Source of the DNA: CAMUQR01 sp963539845
Lineage (GTDB): Bacteria > Patescibacteriota > Saccharimonadia > Saccharimonadales > Saccharimonadaceae
Length of the DNA: 64,000 nucleotides
Reading direction: 5' to 3'
NCBI GenBank assembly: GCA_963539845.1
Contig: CAUTML010000003.1
Coordinates: 3,683 to 67,682, forward strand
Program-made: the position numbers and the translations under genes
Part shown: one piece after another, positions 8,815 to 17,618 of the stretch
Layout: every line of letters begins with the position of its first letter
Position numbering within the stretch: the first letter of the stretch is position 1
The notes under the pieces: model-generated
The model's input: only the letters and a program-made list of their open reading frames with translations
Told to the model about the DNA's origin: nothing
The model's database searches: none

Positions 8815-11733
8815 CTACACTCGCCAATCGTCAGGCGTAGATTTGGCGTAATCGCGCATGCCAATAGCGTCAAAGTGCTTCTTGGCGCAGGCAATTTTAG
8901 CAAGCTCTTGCTCGCGTTCACCACCATTCTTGGTTTCACGCACCATATAAACTTTTTCTTTACCGTCGACTTCCTTGACAATCGCCCAATCGGGATTATA
9001 GTTGCCAACTGGTGTCGAAACAACAAATTTAGCTGGCAATTTCAAGAATAATTTAATATCTTCGCGCTCATCGAGGTATTTCGCAAAAGCTTCTTCAGTC
9101 GCAGAATCTAATGCAATTTTATTAGTAATCGATTTTTGTTGATTATGAACTTCATACAATCTGTCAACAAAACGCTCCACATCTTCTTTAGCGTCGGCTT
9201 GGAAATTCCGTAATTCATAGACCGATTCACTCATTTGTTGGTATTCAACACCATCCACCACCACTTCAGCTAAAACTGCTTTTATTGCCATTTTTACCAT
9301 TTGAATAAAGTCATAAGGATTCTTCAAAAATTCAGACAATCGCCCGCTTTTTTGCAAAATATCGACAATCGTTTGACGAGTTAATCCAGTTTCGTCTTGT
9401 AGCTCCGAAACAATGTCCGGCAGATCAAAAGTGCCCAATAAATCATGCGATGACTCGCTGACAATTCCAGCGTTATTAACACCACAGCGCAGTAAAGTAA
9501 CCTTATTTTTAATCACTTCAATCCGTAGGGCTGGAATATTAGGTTCGGACTTAATTAAGCTAACTGATTTGGTAATTACGTCATTGTTATCGAAAACTAC
9601 ACGATAAGTAGTTTTACGCGAAATTCGTTTCCATAATTGCTCCAATTCTGGACTGTATAGAACCTGCTTATTATGACGGATGGTCTCTTTTTGGCGGGCG
9701 TCTTTAATAAATTTACTAATTTTACAACTTTCAATGATATCCACCACCTCAGCATGATATTGTTGTAGGTTGCCAGGTAAATCAAGCGTAAAACCAATAT
9801 TTCTTGGTGTAAAGTTCTCCAAAACTCTGCCATAATCATCGATATAGCCCCTCCGATTCAAATGATTCCAAATTATAATTGAAGTTTTATGCCCCAGAAC
9901 CTTATCTGGCTCATTCTGCACCACAATTCGAGCAAATTCACTACGGCGCACAAAACCAATTTGAATGCCAGCTTTTTTATATTCTTTCTGCAAATTATTC
10001 GCAAAATCGCGATATGATTCGTTAGCAACCACCAACAATTGGTTAATTTGCTCATCACGCACCCGTGTACCATCCTGACACACTGGTAGCCGTAAGCCTC
10101 GCCCAATCGTCTGTCGACGATCATTCTCGCTATTACTTTCGCGCATCATACAGATTTGAAAAACGTTCGGATTATCCCAACCTTCTTTCAGCGCCGAGTG
10201 ACTAAAGATAAACCGCACTGGATTGGCCTGATCAAGCAATTTTTCTTTACCCTTCATAATCAGATCGTAAGCCGACTCGTCTTGTGCGTTACCCCTACCT
10301 TCTTTACTATCGACAAAGCTTGTTTTACCACCTTTGCGCATCTCCGCGAAATAAGCCTTACGCACCTCGCCTGGATTCTCTGGCATTACCGCCTGATAGA
10401 ACTCGCTTTTATTACGTTCCTCCCGATATAATTCATCAAACCACCGCGCAAATTTTCCGTCAATCATATTTCCGTCAGCGTCATACTCCAAATAGCTCGC
10501 GACCTTATCAACAAAAAACAAACTCAGCACCTTAATCCCTTGATCGCGTAAAAGATATTCACGCTTAATATGCTCAGCGATCGTCACCCGAATCATCTCG
10601 CGCATAACTTGGTCTTCATTGCCACCCCAATTTTCGCCCAACATTAAAACACCCTGCGAGCCAATCTCCACGCTAGCTGGTATGGTTGAGATTTCATTGA
10701 TGGCATAATTTTCGTAAATACTATTACCAGTGCGGATATCTAGCTTATCGTGATGATTTACCCAGAGTGACTTACGACTAATATTACCGTTTTTATCATG
10801 TACTAACAGCTCAAGACGAGCTTGTAGTTTCGGCGTATTGCGTACTTCCAATAACTTCACATAAGGCTTAGCATCACTGCCTTTTTGCTGAGCATTAGCT
10901 ACTACGATGCTTTTCACCAATTTTTCACGGTGCGCATCAACCGGGTCGAGACGATACATCATGTTGTAATTATGCGTATGCGTAGCACTGTAACGCAAAG
11001 TACACATCGGATTTAACTGTTCAATTGCACTGGTCGACAGCGCACTTTCCATATTTTGCGGTTCATCCATAATTACAATTGGGTTGACTGCGGCTAAATA
11101 TTCAATTGGCGCAATACCGTTGAGTTTATCACGCTCTTGGTGAATCACGCGAGTGTTTTTATCACCACGAATCGCGTCAATCGTCATTACCAAAAATTGC
11201 GTCATAGTACTAGTCGCAAAACTCTGCACTACTTCGGGATTTTTACCATCATACACCGACGCTTCGTACGGATTAAAGCCCATTTCCCGCGTAAAATGTT
11301 CACGCATGCCATCAAGACTACTTTTCACGCCTTCTTTAATAGCAATACTCGGCACAATAATAATAAATTTGGCAAACTTATAGCGTTTCGCTAGCTCCAA
11401 TGCCGTGCGCAGATAAACATAAGTCTTACCAGTACCGGTTTCCATTTCAATACTAAAATTCATACCAGCCAATTTACTAACCGGTTCGATACCATTTTCA
11501 TTTTGAATAGCTTGGACATTTTCCAAAATCGAGTCTTCATCTAGTAATAAATTATTGCCGATCGCGCCGATTTCATTAAATAAAAATAAACCAGCTTGCA
11601 CACCGCTAATCGCTCGTGAGCGCAAAACACCGCCAAAAACTTCAACATCATCTGGTTGCCCATCAAACGCACCAACAATCGCATTGATTGCCGACAATTG
11701 GAACGGTTGATTAGAATCGTATTTAATTTTCAT
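8815..11733 (-). CDS. res: Type III restriction enzyme, Res subunit (helicase-nuclease)
   Basis: ATP-dependent translocase and endonuclease of a type III restriction system, which works with Mod. Superfamily 2 helicase motifs are in order: METGTGKT Walker A near residue 100, DEPQ motif II near 226, FSHSALKEGWDNPNVF motif V region and RQTIGRGLRLPV motif VI. The C-terminus has a PD-(D/E)XK nuclease signature (NPDWAI followed by VRETKNGG). The length is about 972 residues. The ATG at 11733 forms an ATGA overlap with the upstream NYN gene and has a GAGGTG Shine-Dalgarno site. An upstream GTG at 11742 is less likely. It looks intact, and it is the last gene of the mod-NYN-res operon. Confidence 0.95.
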   Translation of the reverse strand: MKIKYDSNQPFQLSAINAIVGAFDGQPDDVEVFGGVLRSRAISGVQAGLFLFNEIGAIGNNLLLDEDSILENVQAIQNENGIEPVSKLAGMNFSIEMETGTGKTYVYLRTALELAKRYKFAKFIIIVPSIAIKEGVKSSLDGMREHFTREMGFNPYEASVYDGKNPEVVQSFATSTMTQFLVMTIDAIRGDKNTRVIHQERDKLNGIAPIEYLAAVNPIVIMDEPQNMESALSTSAIEQLNPMCTLRYSATHTHNYNMMYRLDPVDAHREKLVKSIVVANAQQKGSDAKPYVKLLEVRNTPKLQARLELLVHDKNGNISRKSLWVNHHDKLDIRTGNSIYENYAINEISTIPASVEIGSQGVLMLGENWGGNEDQVMREMIRVTIAEHIKREYLLRDQGIKVLSLFFVDKVASYLEYDADGNMIDGKFARWFDELYREERNKSEFYQAVMPENPGEVRKAYFAEMRKGGKTSFVDSKEGRGNAQDESAYDLIMKGKEKLLDQANPVRFIFSHSALKEGWDNPNVFQICMMRESNSENDRRQTIGRGLRLPVCQDGTRVRDEQINQLLVVANESYRDFANNLQKEYKKAGIQIGFVRRSEFARIVVQNEPDKVLGHKTSIIIWNHLNRRGYIDDYGRVLENFTPRNIGFTLDLPGNLQQYHAEVVDIIESCKISKFIKDARQKETIRHNKQVLYSPELEQLWKRISRKTTYRVVFDNNDVITKSVSLIKSEPNIPALRIEVIKNKVTLLRCGVNNAGIVSESSHDLLGTFDLPDIVSELQDETGLTRQTIVDILQKSGRLSEFLKNPYDFIQMVKMAIKAVLAEVVVDGVEYQQMSESVYELRNFQADAKEDVERFVDRLYEVHNQQKSITNKIALDSATEEAFAKYLDEREDIKLFLKLPAKFVVSTPVGNYNPDWAIVKEVDGKEKVYMVRETKNGGEREQELAKIACAKKHFDAIGMRDYAKSTPDDWRV

Positions 11734-12404
11734 GATTGACACCTCACAATACTTTTTTTACTTTTAGTGTTGCTTTTTTTACAATTTTTTGTTATAATTA
11801 CTGGTGAATCACCATGCTTCAGCTTGCCTAAGGTTTCGACCGACCGCATATTCTGAACACCTTGCCGGCTCTGCCTAAGGTTTCGACCGACCGCACGAGC
11901 CGGCTTTTTCGTATGATGTTCAAGTTTACTTCTTAGCGGCTCTAAATTAGTGATAAACTGACGATAGCTCCGCAACAACTTAGAATAGTGTCGGTTGGGC
12001 GTAATAATCCTCAACAGTTTGTCATTTTCCTGTAAATATTCAGCCAAACAGTAGAAATCACCGTCGCCGCTCACGATAATCGCCTTTTCATAATCATCAT
12101 ACAATTTTGCCGAAGCATACAACACTAGTTCAGCGTCTACATTACCCTTCATGGTACGCTTACCATTTTCAAAATATGCCACGGTTGGCTTGAATATTAG
12201 TGTATAACCCGCTTGTTGCAAACTTGTATATAAATCTTGATTGCCGTCAGTCTTCCCGATGAATACATATGCTTCGCCGATGTTATATTTATTTTTCAAA
12301 TACAAACGAAACTTTTTGTAGTCCAACTTCCAGCCTAATGAACGCACACCAAGATTGAGGTTCTGGCTATCGATAAAAGCATAATTGTGTTTTTGTTTTG
12401 CCAT
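11730..12404 (-). CDS. NYN-domain (PIN-like) putative ribonuclease inside a type III R-M operon
   Basis: NYN proteins of the LabA/PIN-like fold are metal-dependent RNases or RNA-binding proteins. The acidic triad is visible: Asp12 in FIDSQN, Asp90 in KGNVDAELVLYA, and Asp114/Asp116 in VSGDGDF. Residues 1-160 form the domain, and a basic Lys/Ser-rich tail of about 60 residues follows. The gene starts one base after the mod stop and overlaps res by four bases (ATGA), so all three should be translated together. A 24-base direct repeat lies inside the tail-coding part, together with a plus-strand promoter and hairpin that may make an antisense RNA. The role in restriction is inferred only from position. 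Confidence 0.85.
   Translation of the reverse strand: MAKQKHNYAFIDSQNLNLGVRSLGWKLDYKKFRLYLKNKYNIGEAYVFIGKTDGNQDLYTSLQQAGYTLIFKPTVAYFENGKRTMKGNVDAELVLYASAKLYDDYEKAIIVSGDGDFYCLAEYLQENDKLLRIITPNRHYSKLLRSYRQFITNLEPLRSKLEHHTKKPARAVGRNLRQSRQGVQNMRSVETLGKLKHGDSPVIITKNCKKSNTKSKKSIVRCQS
11770..11798 (+). promoter_or_regulatory. Plus-strand promoter antisense to the NYN gene
   Basis: TTGCTT (11770-11775), a 17-base spacer and a perfect TATAAT (11793-11798), facing against the NYN gene. The A-rich Lys codons on the other strand could create this by chance, but a GC-rich hairpin with a T run follows 100 bases later. Confidence 0.5.
11805..11910 (+). ncRNA. Candidate antisense small RNA with two 24-base repeats
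   Basis: Between the plus-strand promoter (11770-11798) and the hairpin/T-run at 11864-11909 lies about 105 bases containing two identical 24-base direct repeats (11825-11848 and 11872-11895, period 47). Each holds a GGT-TTCG-ACC mini-hairpin. The second copy forms the loop of the terminal 8-bp hairpin. The repeats fall in different frames of the NYN gene, so protein repetition does not explain them. No expression evidence is available. Confidence 0.35.
11864..11909 (+). terminator. GC-rich hairpin with T run inside the NYN gene, plus-strand orientation
   Basis: GCCGGCTC (11864-11871) pairs with GAGCCGGC (11897-11904) around a 25-base loop and is followed by TTTTT. This is typical of an intrinsic terminator apart from the long loop, which is exactly one repeat copy. 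Confidence 0.45.
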
Positions 12405-12405
12405 C

Positions 12406-14283
12406 TTACACCGTCCACAATTCTACATCATAGCTTTTACAGGTTTGAACCAGATTAGTTTTGAGCTGGTTGTCGCCCTGGAAGGCGTCGTCGAGGATAA
12501 CAAACTTACTCGGAGTCAGATCGGTGATAATGGCACGCAACTGATCTAACGTCGGCTTGGCGTGTTCATTGAGGTATAGTACTGGTTGACCCTCTGACAA
12601 ATTATCCTCGGCCACAACTTGATGAACATGCAGTCCATCGACATCGACGGTTTTAGTCCGCGTGGTCAACGGCAAGCCCATTTTCAACAGCACTTCCACT
12701 AACAAATCTTCCTCGCTAGCATTATCATTACTACTTTCACGCATCAGGTCTAGGCGCGCCTGCAGTTCGGTCAAATCACCTGTCGGCGCACTTTGCCACT
12801 TGGTGAAATTGGTGTCAGCCAGTTTGTAAGTGCGATATCCAACATCCAGCGGCGTCTCGCGCTCATCCAGTTTGTCAGCAAAGTCAGCCTTAATCTTTTC
12901 GCCCGCCCGATTGATCCGCTCACGGGCAATATCGCTAATCTTTCTATAGCCAGCCTTAAACGCCTCGCTCTTTTCGTCGGTCGGCTCAGGCAACTGCACC
13001 ATGATATGCTTGCGATTACCGCCATCTTCGGCGTTGAGTTGCATGACGGCGTGAGCAGTGGTGGCTGAACCAGCGAAGAAGTCAAGAATGATCGAGTTTC
13101 TGTATGTTGCCGTTCCTAGTATCTTCTTCATCAAAATTATTGGTTTTGGATATGAAAATTCGACAGTTTTTCCCATAAGCTCTTCAAAATCTTTTCTGCC
13201 AACTGTTGTACCTCCATACAAAAGTATAGATAAGAGAAATGTAGTTCGACGCTCGTCGGTTGGAATTATTAAACGCGGCTGCTTATGTCCATCAGACCCC
13301 CAGAATATTAGATCCTCTTGAATCAACCTCTCTATTTCATCCTTACTCCATTTCCATTGTCGAGTAAATTTATCGCCTGATGGGTTTGTTATAGTGAAAT
13401 AGTTTTTATGATCACATCTTTCGTTGTCCGAGTTTACTGCAAGATTTGCTGTCTGCAATTCATTCTCTTTGCCTTTGAGCGGTTCATTGACCTTAATAAA
13501 GTTTGTAAGGTTTTTGTTTCTATATGCAACAATGATGTATTCATGAATACTACGAAACCTCTGCGTAGCCTTTAATGTTCCAGACGACCCTTCGGACTCC
13601 TTATTCCATACCATAATTTCAACATTATCTTCCCCAAAAATCTCATCACAAATCTTTTTCAAATTCGCTTGCTCAGCGTCATCAATCGAAATAAACATCA
13701 CCCCGTCATCGGTCAACAAATTACGCGCCAGCTTCAAACGCGGATACATCATGTTCAGCCAGTTGCTGTGATAACGACCGGCAGTTTCGGTGTTGGTACT
13801 AATCTTTTTATTGCCTTCGTCCACCTGCTGGCTAAACTCCAGGTAATTTTGCAGACCTTCCTTGAAATTATCCGGATAGACAAAATCTTTGCCAGTGTTA
13901 TACGGCGGATCGATGTAAATCATCTTGATACTGTTGTGGTACTGCTTTTGCAAGACTTTCAGCACCTCGAGGTTATCGCCCTCGATGAAAATGTTATTGG
14001 TCGTATCCCAATCTTTGCTCTCGTACTTGGCGGGTCGGAGCGTCGCAGTCGTCGGGTCCTGAGCTGCCCGCAACGCCTGCCTCTTACCCGGCCAAAACAG
14101 CCCGAACCGCTCATTCGGCTCGCCAGCATCCTCCGCCAGCAGCTCCTTCAACTTAACGACATCCACCTTGCCATCGGCAATCGCCTCCGGCACTAACTCT
14201 TCCAGCTGTTTAGCTAGGCCAGTGCGGAAGTTGGGGGAAGCGCCACTGAGTTGGTGGTTGTTTATATCATCGTATTTATCCAT
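12406..14283 (-). CDS. mod: Type III DNA methyltransferase, Mod subunit
   Basis: Adenine-specific N6 methyltransferase that gives sequence specificity to the type III system. The motif order is the beta class: catalytic IYIDPPYNTG (DPPY at 125-128) comes before the AdoMet-binding DFFAGSATTAHA (403-408). The variable target-recognition region lies between them, at about residues 225-390. The N-terminal helical region and the C-terminal part (RTKTVDVDGLHVHQVV) fit other Mod proteins. Length is 625 residues. The DNA encoding the recognition region (about 13085-13640) is clearly AT-richer than both flanks, which suggests replacement by recombination. It is followed by the NYN gene after one base. 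Confidence 0.95.
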   Translation of the reverse strand: MDKYDDINNHQLSGASPNFRTGLAKQLEELVPEAIADGKVDVVKLKELLAEDAGEPNERFGLFWPGKRQALRAAQDPTTATLRPAKYESKDWDTTNNIFIEGDNLEVLKVLQKQYHNSIKMIYIDPPYNTGKDFVYPDNFKEGLQNYLEFSQQVDEGNKKISTNTETAGRYHSNWLNMMYPRLKLARNLLTDDGVMFISIDDAEQANLKKICDEIFGEDNVEIMVWNKESEGSSGTLKATQRFRSIHEYIIVAYRNKNLTNFIKVNEPLKGKENELQTANLAVNSDNERCDHKNYFTITNPSGDKFTRQWKWSKDEIERLIQEDLIFWGSDGHKQPRLIIPTDERRTTFLLSILLYGGTTVGRKDFEELMGKTVEFSYPKPIILMKKILGTATYRNSIILDFFAGSATTAHAVMQLNAEDGGNRKHIMVQLPEPTDEKSEAFKAGYRKISDIARERINRAGEKIKADFADKLDERETPLDVGYRTYKLADTNFTKWQSAPTGDLTELQARLDLMRESSNDNASEEDLLVEVLLKMGLPLTTRTKTVDVDGLHVHQVVAEDNLSEGQPVLYLNEHAKPTLDQLRAIITDLTPSKFVILDDAFQGDNQLKTNLVQTCKSYDVELWTV

Positions 14284-14322
14284 AGTGTTTATAGTCCCTT
14301 ATCTAATCAATATTATATTATA

Positions 14323-15765
14323 CTATATTAGATCTTGAAAACGTTCGCGAAGCAATGTCAGTCGTTCGGATTCGTCTGAAGCTTTAGCCGCTAATATCAG
14401 CGAGTGCACATCATCATCGTCAAGAGCTATTATATACCCTCTTCCATCAGACGAAACATCCTTGCATCTTCGAATAAATAGTTCTTTATTATCAAACTTT
14501 CTACATACAATCAAGCCAAAATATCCACGCCGAACACCAAATCTTCCAGACATCTGATCGAGTTCTGGATTTGCAAGGTCTTGATTGTAGTTTTTGCACT
14601 CAACCATTATAAGAGGAGCGAAATAATTTTCACGCAACCAATGAAAGAAGCCCTCGTTGGCAACATTATCAAAAGTAATATCAATTCTCTTTCTCCCGTC
14701 ATGGAGCTGGTTCTGAACTATTGGGTTGCTAAGCCATGGATAAAATAAAGCTGTTAATATATCTTTCATCAAAGATTCGTATTGATGAGCCATACTGCTA
14801 CCCGCCTTTAGGACATCTAGTCTAGAAATCAGCTCATCCCAATTAGGAGATGGCGCTTGCAATGACTCAGCTATATTCGTTTGAGTTAGTGGCTTTCTAG
14901 GGTGAGCTCTCTTTTCCTCACGATACTCACTAAGTGCCTCTGGAAATATGGGCGTATACGTACGATTTTGCTCTTTTCCTGCTTTTCCAAACTTGTCCCT
15001 TAGTTCATTTTTTGTTAATGGTCTCGTTCTGTTATTTTTCAAGATCCGTACAATACCCCTAGCGGCTTCTTATTCTCCTAGGTACTTCAAAATATATACA
15101 TTATAATAACTAGCCGCATCATAAGTGATATTGTGTCTTACGATTGTTTTCGGCACAAGCAATAATGGTCTATCGTTCACTATTGGAAGAACTTCAAATG
15201 ACTGTGACCATTCTTGCAGTATTGAATTCCAAACTCGACCAGAAGCGATCCCTGACTCCATAGGAATGTTATAGTATTCGCACATTTGCTGAGTATATTT
15301 AATTAGTTGACCTCTAATAATATTTGTCACTATATCTGATATAATGTCTGAGCCAATACCGTCTATTAGCAGAGCTGTATCCTCTAACTCTTGAATTATG
15401 CCTGTCTTGGCAGCGGTGCTATTTTTCAAAGCAAACCACATTTTCTCAGCTAGATCTTGACCCATACCATGACCTTGTGGTTTATTGCGAGAAAAACCAA
15501 GTCTAGTTTCGTTAGGCTCCCCCAATACGGACAAAAGCTTTTTTGCTCTAAGGTCATCGGCGCATATCAATTGAAGAATAAGCGAAAAATAATTCTGTAT
15601 CAAACTAACGCATTCCCTACCCCATTCGCTATCGAATAAATGAAGAGATGTCGGATCAATAAATAAAGGTATATCAGTATCAATTCTTACATCGACAAAA
15701 TCAAGAGAAGCTTGATTTCTATCTAGTTTATAATATTCAGAAACCCGCACTCCCTTAATCTCCAT
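14323..15765 (-). pseudogene. PD-(D/E)XK nuclease-like protein gene split by one in-frame TAA
   Basis: Two reading frames (15070-15765 and 14323-15069) are in the same phase, separated only by a TAA at 15072-15070. Reading through gives a continuous protein of about 480 residues: KYLGE, stop, then EAARGIVRILKNNRTRPLTK. The N-half begins MEIKGVRVSEYYKLDRNQ and contains FIDPTSLHLFDSEWGRE. The C-half has a nuclease-like core with Asp in GRKRIDITF and E-x-K in MVECKNYNQ. From memory, proteins with both halves fused occur in defence neighbourhoods. The second half could start alone at the TTG at 15042, but that is poor. The ATG at 15765 overlaps the upstream gene by 11 bases. Confidence 0.75.
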
Positions 15766-16828
15766 CGCTTTGAACAATGATTTTACTATGCATATCTTGC
15801 ATTGCTGAAAATGGTAGCAACCTATCATTCTTTAATCGCCCGACAACTATGCCTGCATGGATTCCCTGTTGTTTTGCAAATTTTCGAATAGACGTCTTTG
15901 ATAGATCTTGCCTACTAAGAAATAGCATATATTCCTTGTCGGGTATAAGTGTTTTTGCAGCAAAATCATCAGCTTCTTTCTCTTCTGTAGACTTAACACT
16001 AGAATCAAAACTAATAAACTGTTCTCGCTTACCATGCATTAACACATGTCCAATCTCATGAAATAATGTAAACCACATTTTATCAGCATCTCTACCATAT
16101 GCACTAAGTTGTATAACCGGTCTTCCGTTGATCCACCGCGTAGCACCACTCGCTTTCGTGCCTCTGATATGAGCTACCGCCACTAAGCCAACTCCTGCGG
16201 TAGATAAAAGATTTTGTGTTTGCTTAAAGAAATCATCTGGCATATAAGCAGTAAGGTTCCTAATTTGAGGCAATACCCTTTTTAGCTGAGCCATATTATA
16301 CTCAGGTAATTCTGGGATTATTTTATTAGCTTCCATTTCACCGCATCGCAACCATGCAGCTAAAAACCCCTCCTTGATATCGATAACGTAACCGCGCCTA
16401 TAAGCAATTGCTTCAGTGACTTGTATATGAGATAGCGAGTTAACCCCAAAGAATTTCCATAGATTAAAGACCCTTTCGGTCCTATCTTTTGTAGCTTTCA
16501 CCTTACCAAGCTTTGCAAGTTCACTGTAAGGAAAATTCGGTAACAGCTCCTCCTCGCTTTTTAAGCGCTTTTCTTGATCTATTCGAGCTAGCGTTGCTTT
16601 ATAGTTCTTATCCAGGTTATTCCAAAAAGAAACCGTACCGCCAATAGCATTAACAAGAAGTAGTGCTGTTTCAGCCGTAATAGAGGACGCTCCGTTAATA
16701 ATTTGGCTAATGTGTTTTTCTGATAAACCAGTTCTAACCGCGAGCTGCTTTTGTGTCATACCAAGCGCTTCAATAGTTCGCTCTACTATACGTCCCGGGT
16801 GAATAGCTTTATGTGGCTGATAAACCAT
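15755..16828 (-). CDS. higA: HigA-type HTH antitoxin fused to ImmA/IrrE metallopeptidase
   Basis: Likely antitoxin and autoregulator of the upstream toxin gene. Residues 8-65 form a Cro/CI HTH of the HigA kind (HPGRIVERTIEALGMTQKQLA, SEKHISQIINGASSITAETALLL). Residues about 180-300 carry an ImmA/IrrE zinc peptidase core (FHEIGHVLMHG). At 357 residues it is much longer than a plain HigA, but such fusions are known. An AAAGGAG Shine-Dalgarno site is well placed. It starts ten bases after the higB stop, giving the toxin-first order typical of higBA. Low GC suggests transfer. Confidence 0.88.
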   Translation of the reverse strand: MVYQPHKAIHPGRIVERTIEALGMTQKQLAVRTGLSEKHISQIINGASSITAETALLLVNAIGGTVSFWNNLDKNYKATLARIDQEKRLKSEEELLPNFPYSELAKLGKVKATKDRTERVFNLWKFFGVNSLSHIQVTEAIAYRRGYVIDIKEGFLAAWLRCGEMEANKIIPELPEYNMAQLKRVLPQIRNLTAYMPDDFFKQTQNLLSTAGVGLVAVAHIRGTKASGATRWINGRPVIQLSAYGRDADKMWFTLFHEIGHVLMHGKREQFISFDSSVKSTEEKEADDFAAKTLIPDKEYMLFLSRQDLSKTSIRKFAKQQGIHAGIVVGRLKNDRLLPFSAMQDMHSKIIVQSDGD

Positions 16829-16838
16829 AGTGTCTCCT

Positions 16839-17201
16839 TTAATGTTCGTGGTAGTTAATACATAACTCTTCTACTACGATACGTTTAATAGTTTTAGGAT
16901 TATCTATCCTGAATGCCGAATCATTGGCATGATCAGGTCTAAAAATAATGCGAGTTTTCTTGTTTATCCAAACAGAAAACATTCCTTTCTTATCACCAGA
17001 GAGCGGATGAGGGTGAAATGGAACAGTTGGTAGATCGTATAACGTCTCAGCAGCGGCAAGAGCATCTAGTGTTTCTATAATTTCTTCTGATGTGCAAGGT
17101 GCTTTTTTGCGACGAATAATTCTATCAATCTCAAGCATATCGTCAGAGGATGCATCATTGACCGCTTTTTCGATCTTCAGAGTCGCAAATCCTATTATCA
17201 T
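16839..17201 (-). CDS. higB: HigB/RelE-superfamily toxin
   Basis: A 120-residue protein resembling type II killer proteins of the HigB/RelE fold, which cleave mRNA on the ribosome. Supporting features are the C-terminal half with LPTVPFHPHPLSGDKKGMFSVWINKKTRIIF and the basic residues of that stretch, plus its position just before a HigA-type antitoxin. An AGGAG Shine-Dalgarno site lies before the ATG. A small perfect inverted repeat about 35 bases upstream is a likely operator. Confidence 0.8.
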   Translation of the reverse strand: MIIGFATLKIEKAVNDASSDDMLEIDRIIRRKKAPCTSEEIIETLDALAAAETLYDLPTVPFHPHPLSGDKKGMFSVWINKKTRIIFRPDHANDSAFRIDNPKTIKRIVVEELCINYHEH

Positions 17202-17237
17202 AGTACTCCTATCTCATCATTATGTCAATAGTTTTGT

Positions 17238-17252
17238 TTACCATATTGGTAA
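17238..17252. promoter_or_regulatory. Candidate HigA operator upstream of higB
   Basis: The perfect inverted repeat TTACCA-TAT-TGGTAA lies between an AT-rich promoter-like stretch and the higB Shine-Dalgarno site, where an autoregulating HigA would bind. Confidence 0.4.
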
Positions 17253-17330
17253 TTATTATATTATAAAACACATTAAAATTCAACCGCACTTTTACTATTA
17301 TATAGCGCAAAAGTTCTCCGCAGTTACTCA

Positions 17331-17597
17331 CTAATAAAAACCGCCACATCTAACTGTTAATAGTTTTTTGGTCTGAAGACCGATAGTGTCATGCGATCGT
17401 AAAGGTTGTATGAGCATTAAAATACCATGCAATCTACCCGTATTCTTTAGATAGCTTGCAAACTTTATAGCCCTTATGCTAGACCAAGCGTCTTTGCAAT
17501 CAAGAGAAAGATACATGTCATTGATATGAGCAGATTCGTCTATATATACATTGATTGTGTTTAAAACGTTTCTATATTTTTTCACCTCCATAATCAT
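17331..17597 (-). CDS. Small hypothetical protein downstream of the SNF2 helicase gene
   Basis: An 88-residue reading frame starting 21 bases after the helicase stop. No family is recognised. It begins MIMEVKKYRNVLNTINVYIDES and ends with a basic segment and RCGGFY. There is no good Shine-Dalgarno site before the ATG. It could be a real small gene of the island or a remnant of a larger one. Low confidence. Confidence 0.3.
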   Translation of the reverse strand: MIMEVKKYRNVLNTINVYIDESAHINDMYLSLDCKDAWSSIRAIKFASYLKNTGRLHGILMLIQPLRSHDTIGLQTKKLLTVRCGGFY

Positions 17598-17618
17598 ACA
17601 TTTCTACTTGTAAGTGAC

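Noticed and set aside
11825..11895. Two 24-base direct repeats with a 23-base spacer as a mini CRISPR array
   Set aside because: Only two copies exist, no cas genes are seen, the repeats lie within a coding frame and one copy is the loop of a terminator-like hairpin.
13669..14196. 175-residue plus-strand reading frame
   Set aside because: Lies wholly antisense to the conserved catalytic half of mod. Composition is that of a shadow frame, with no ribosome site.
14323..15042. Independent gene starting at TTG 15042
   Set aside because: The frame continues without a break upstream to the TAA at 15070 and beyond, the sequence reads as one protein, and there is no ribosome site at 15042.
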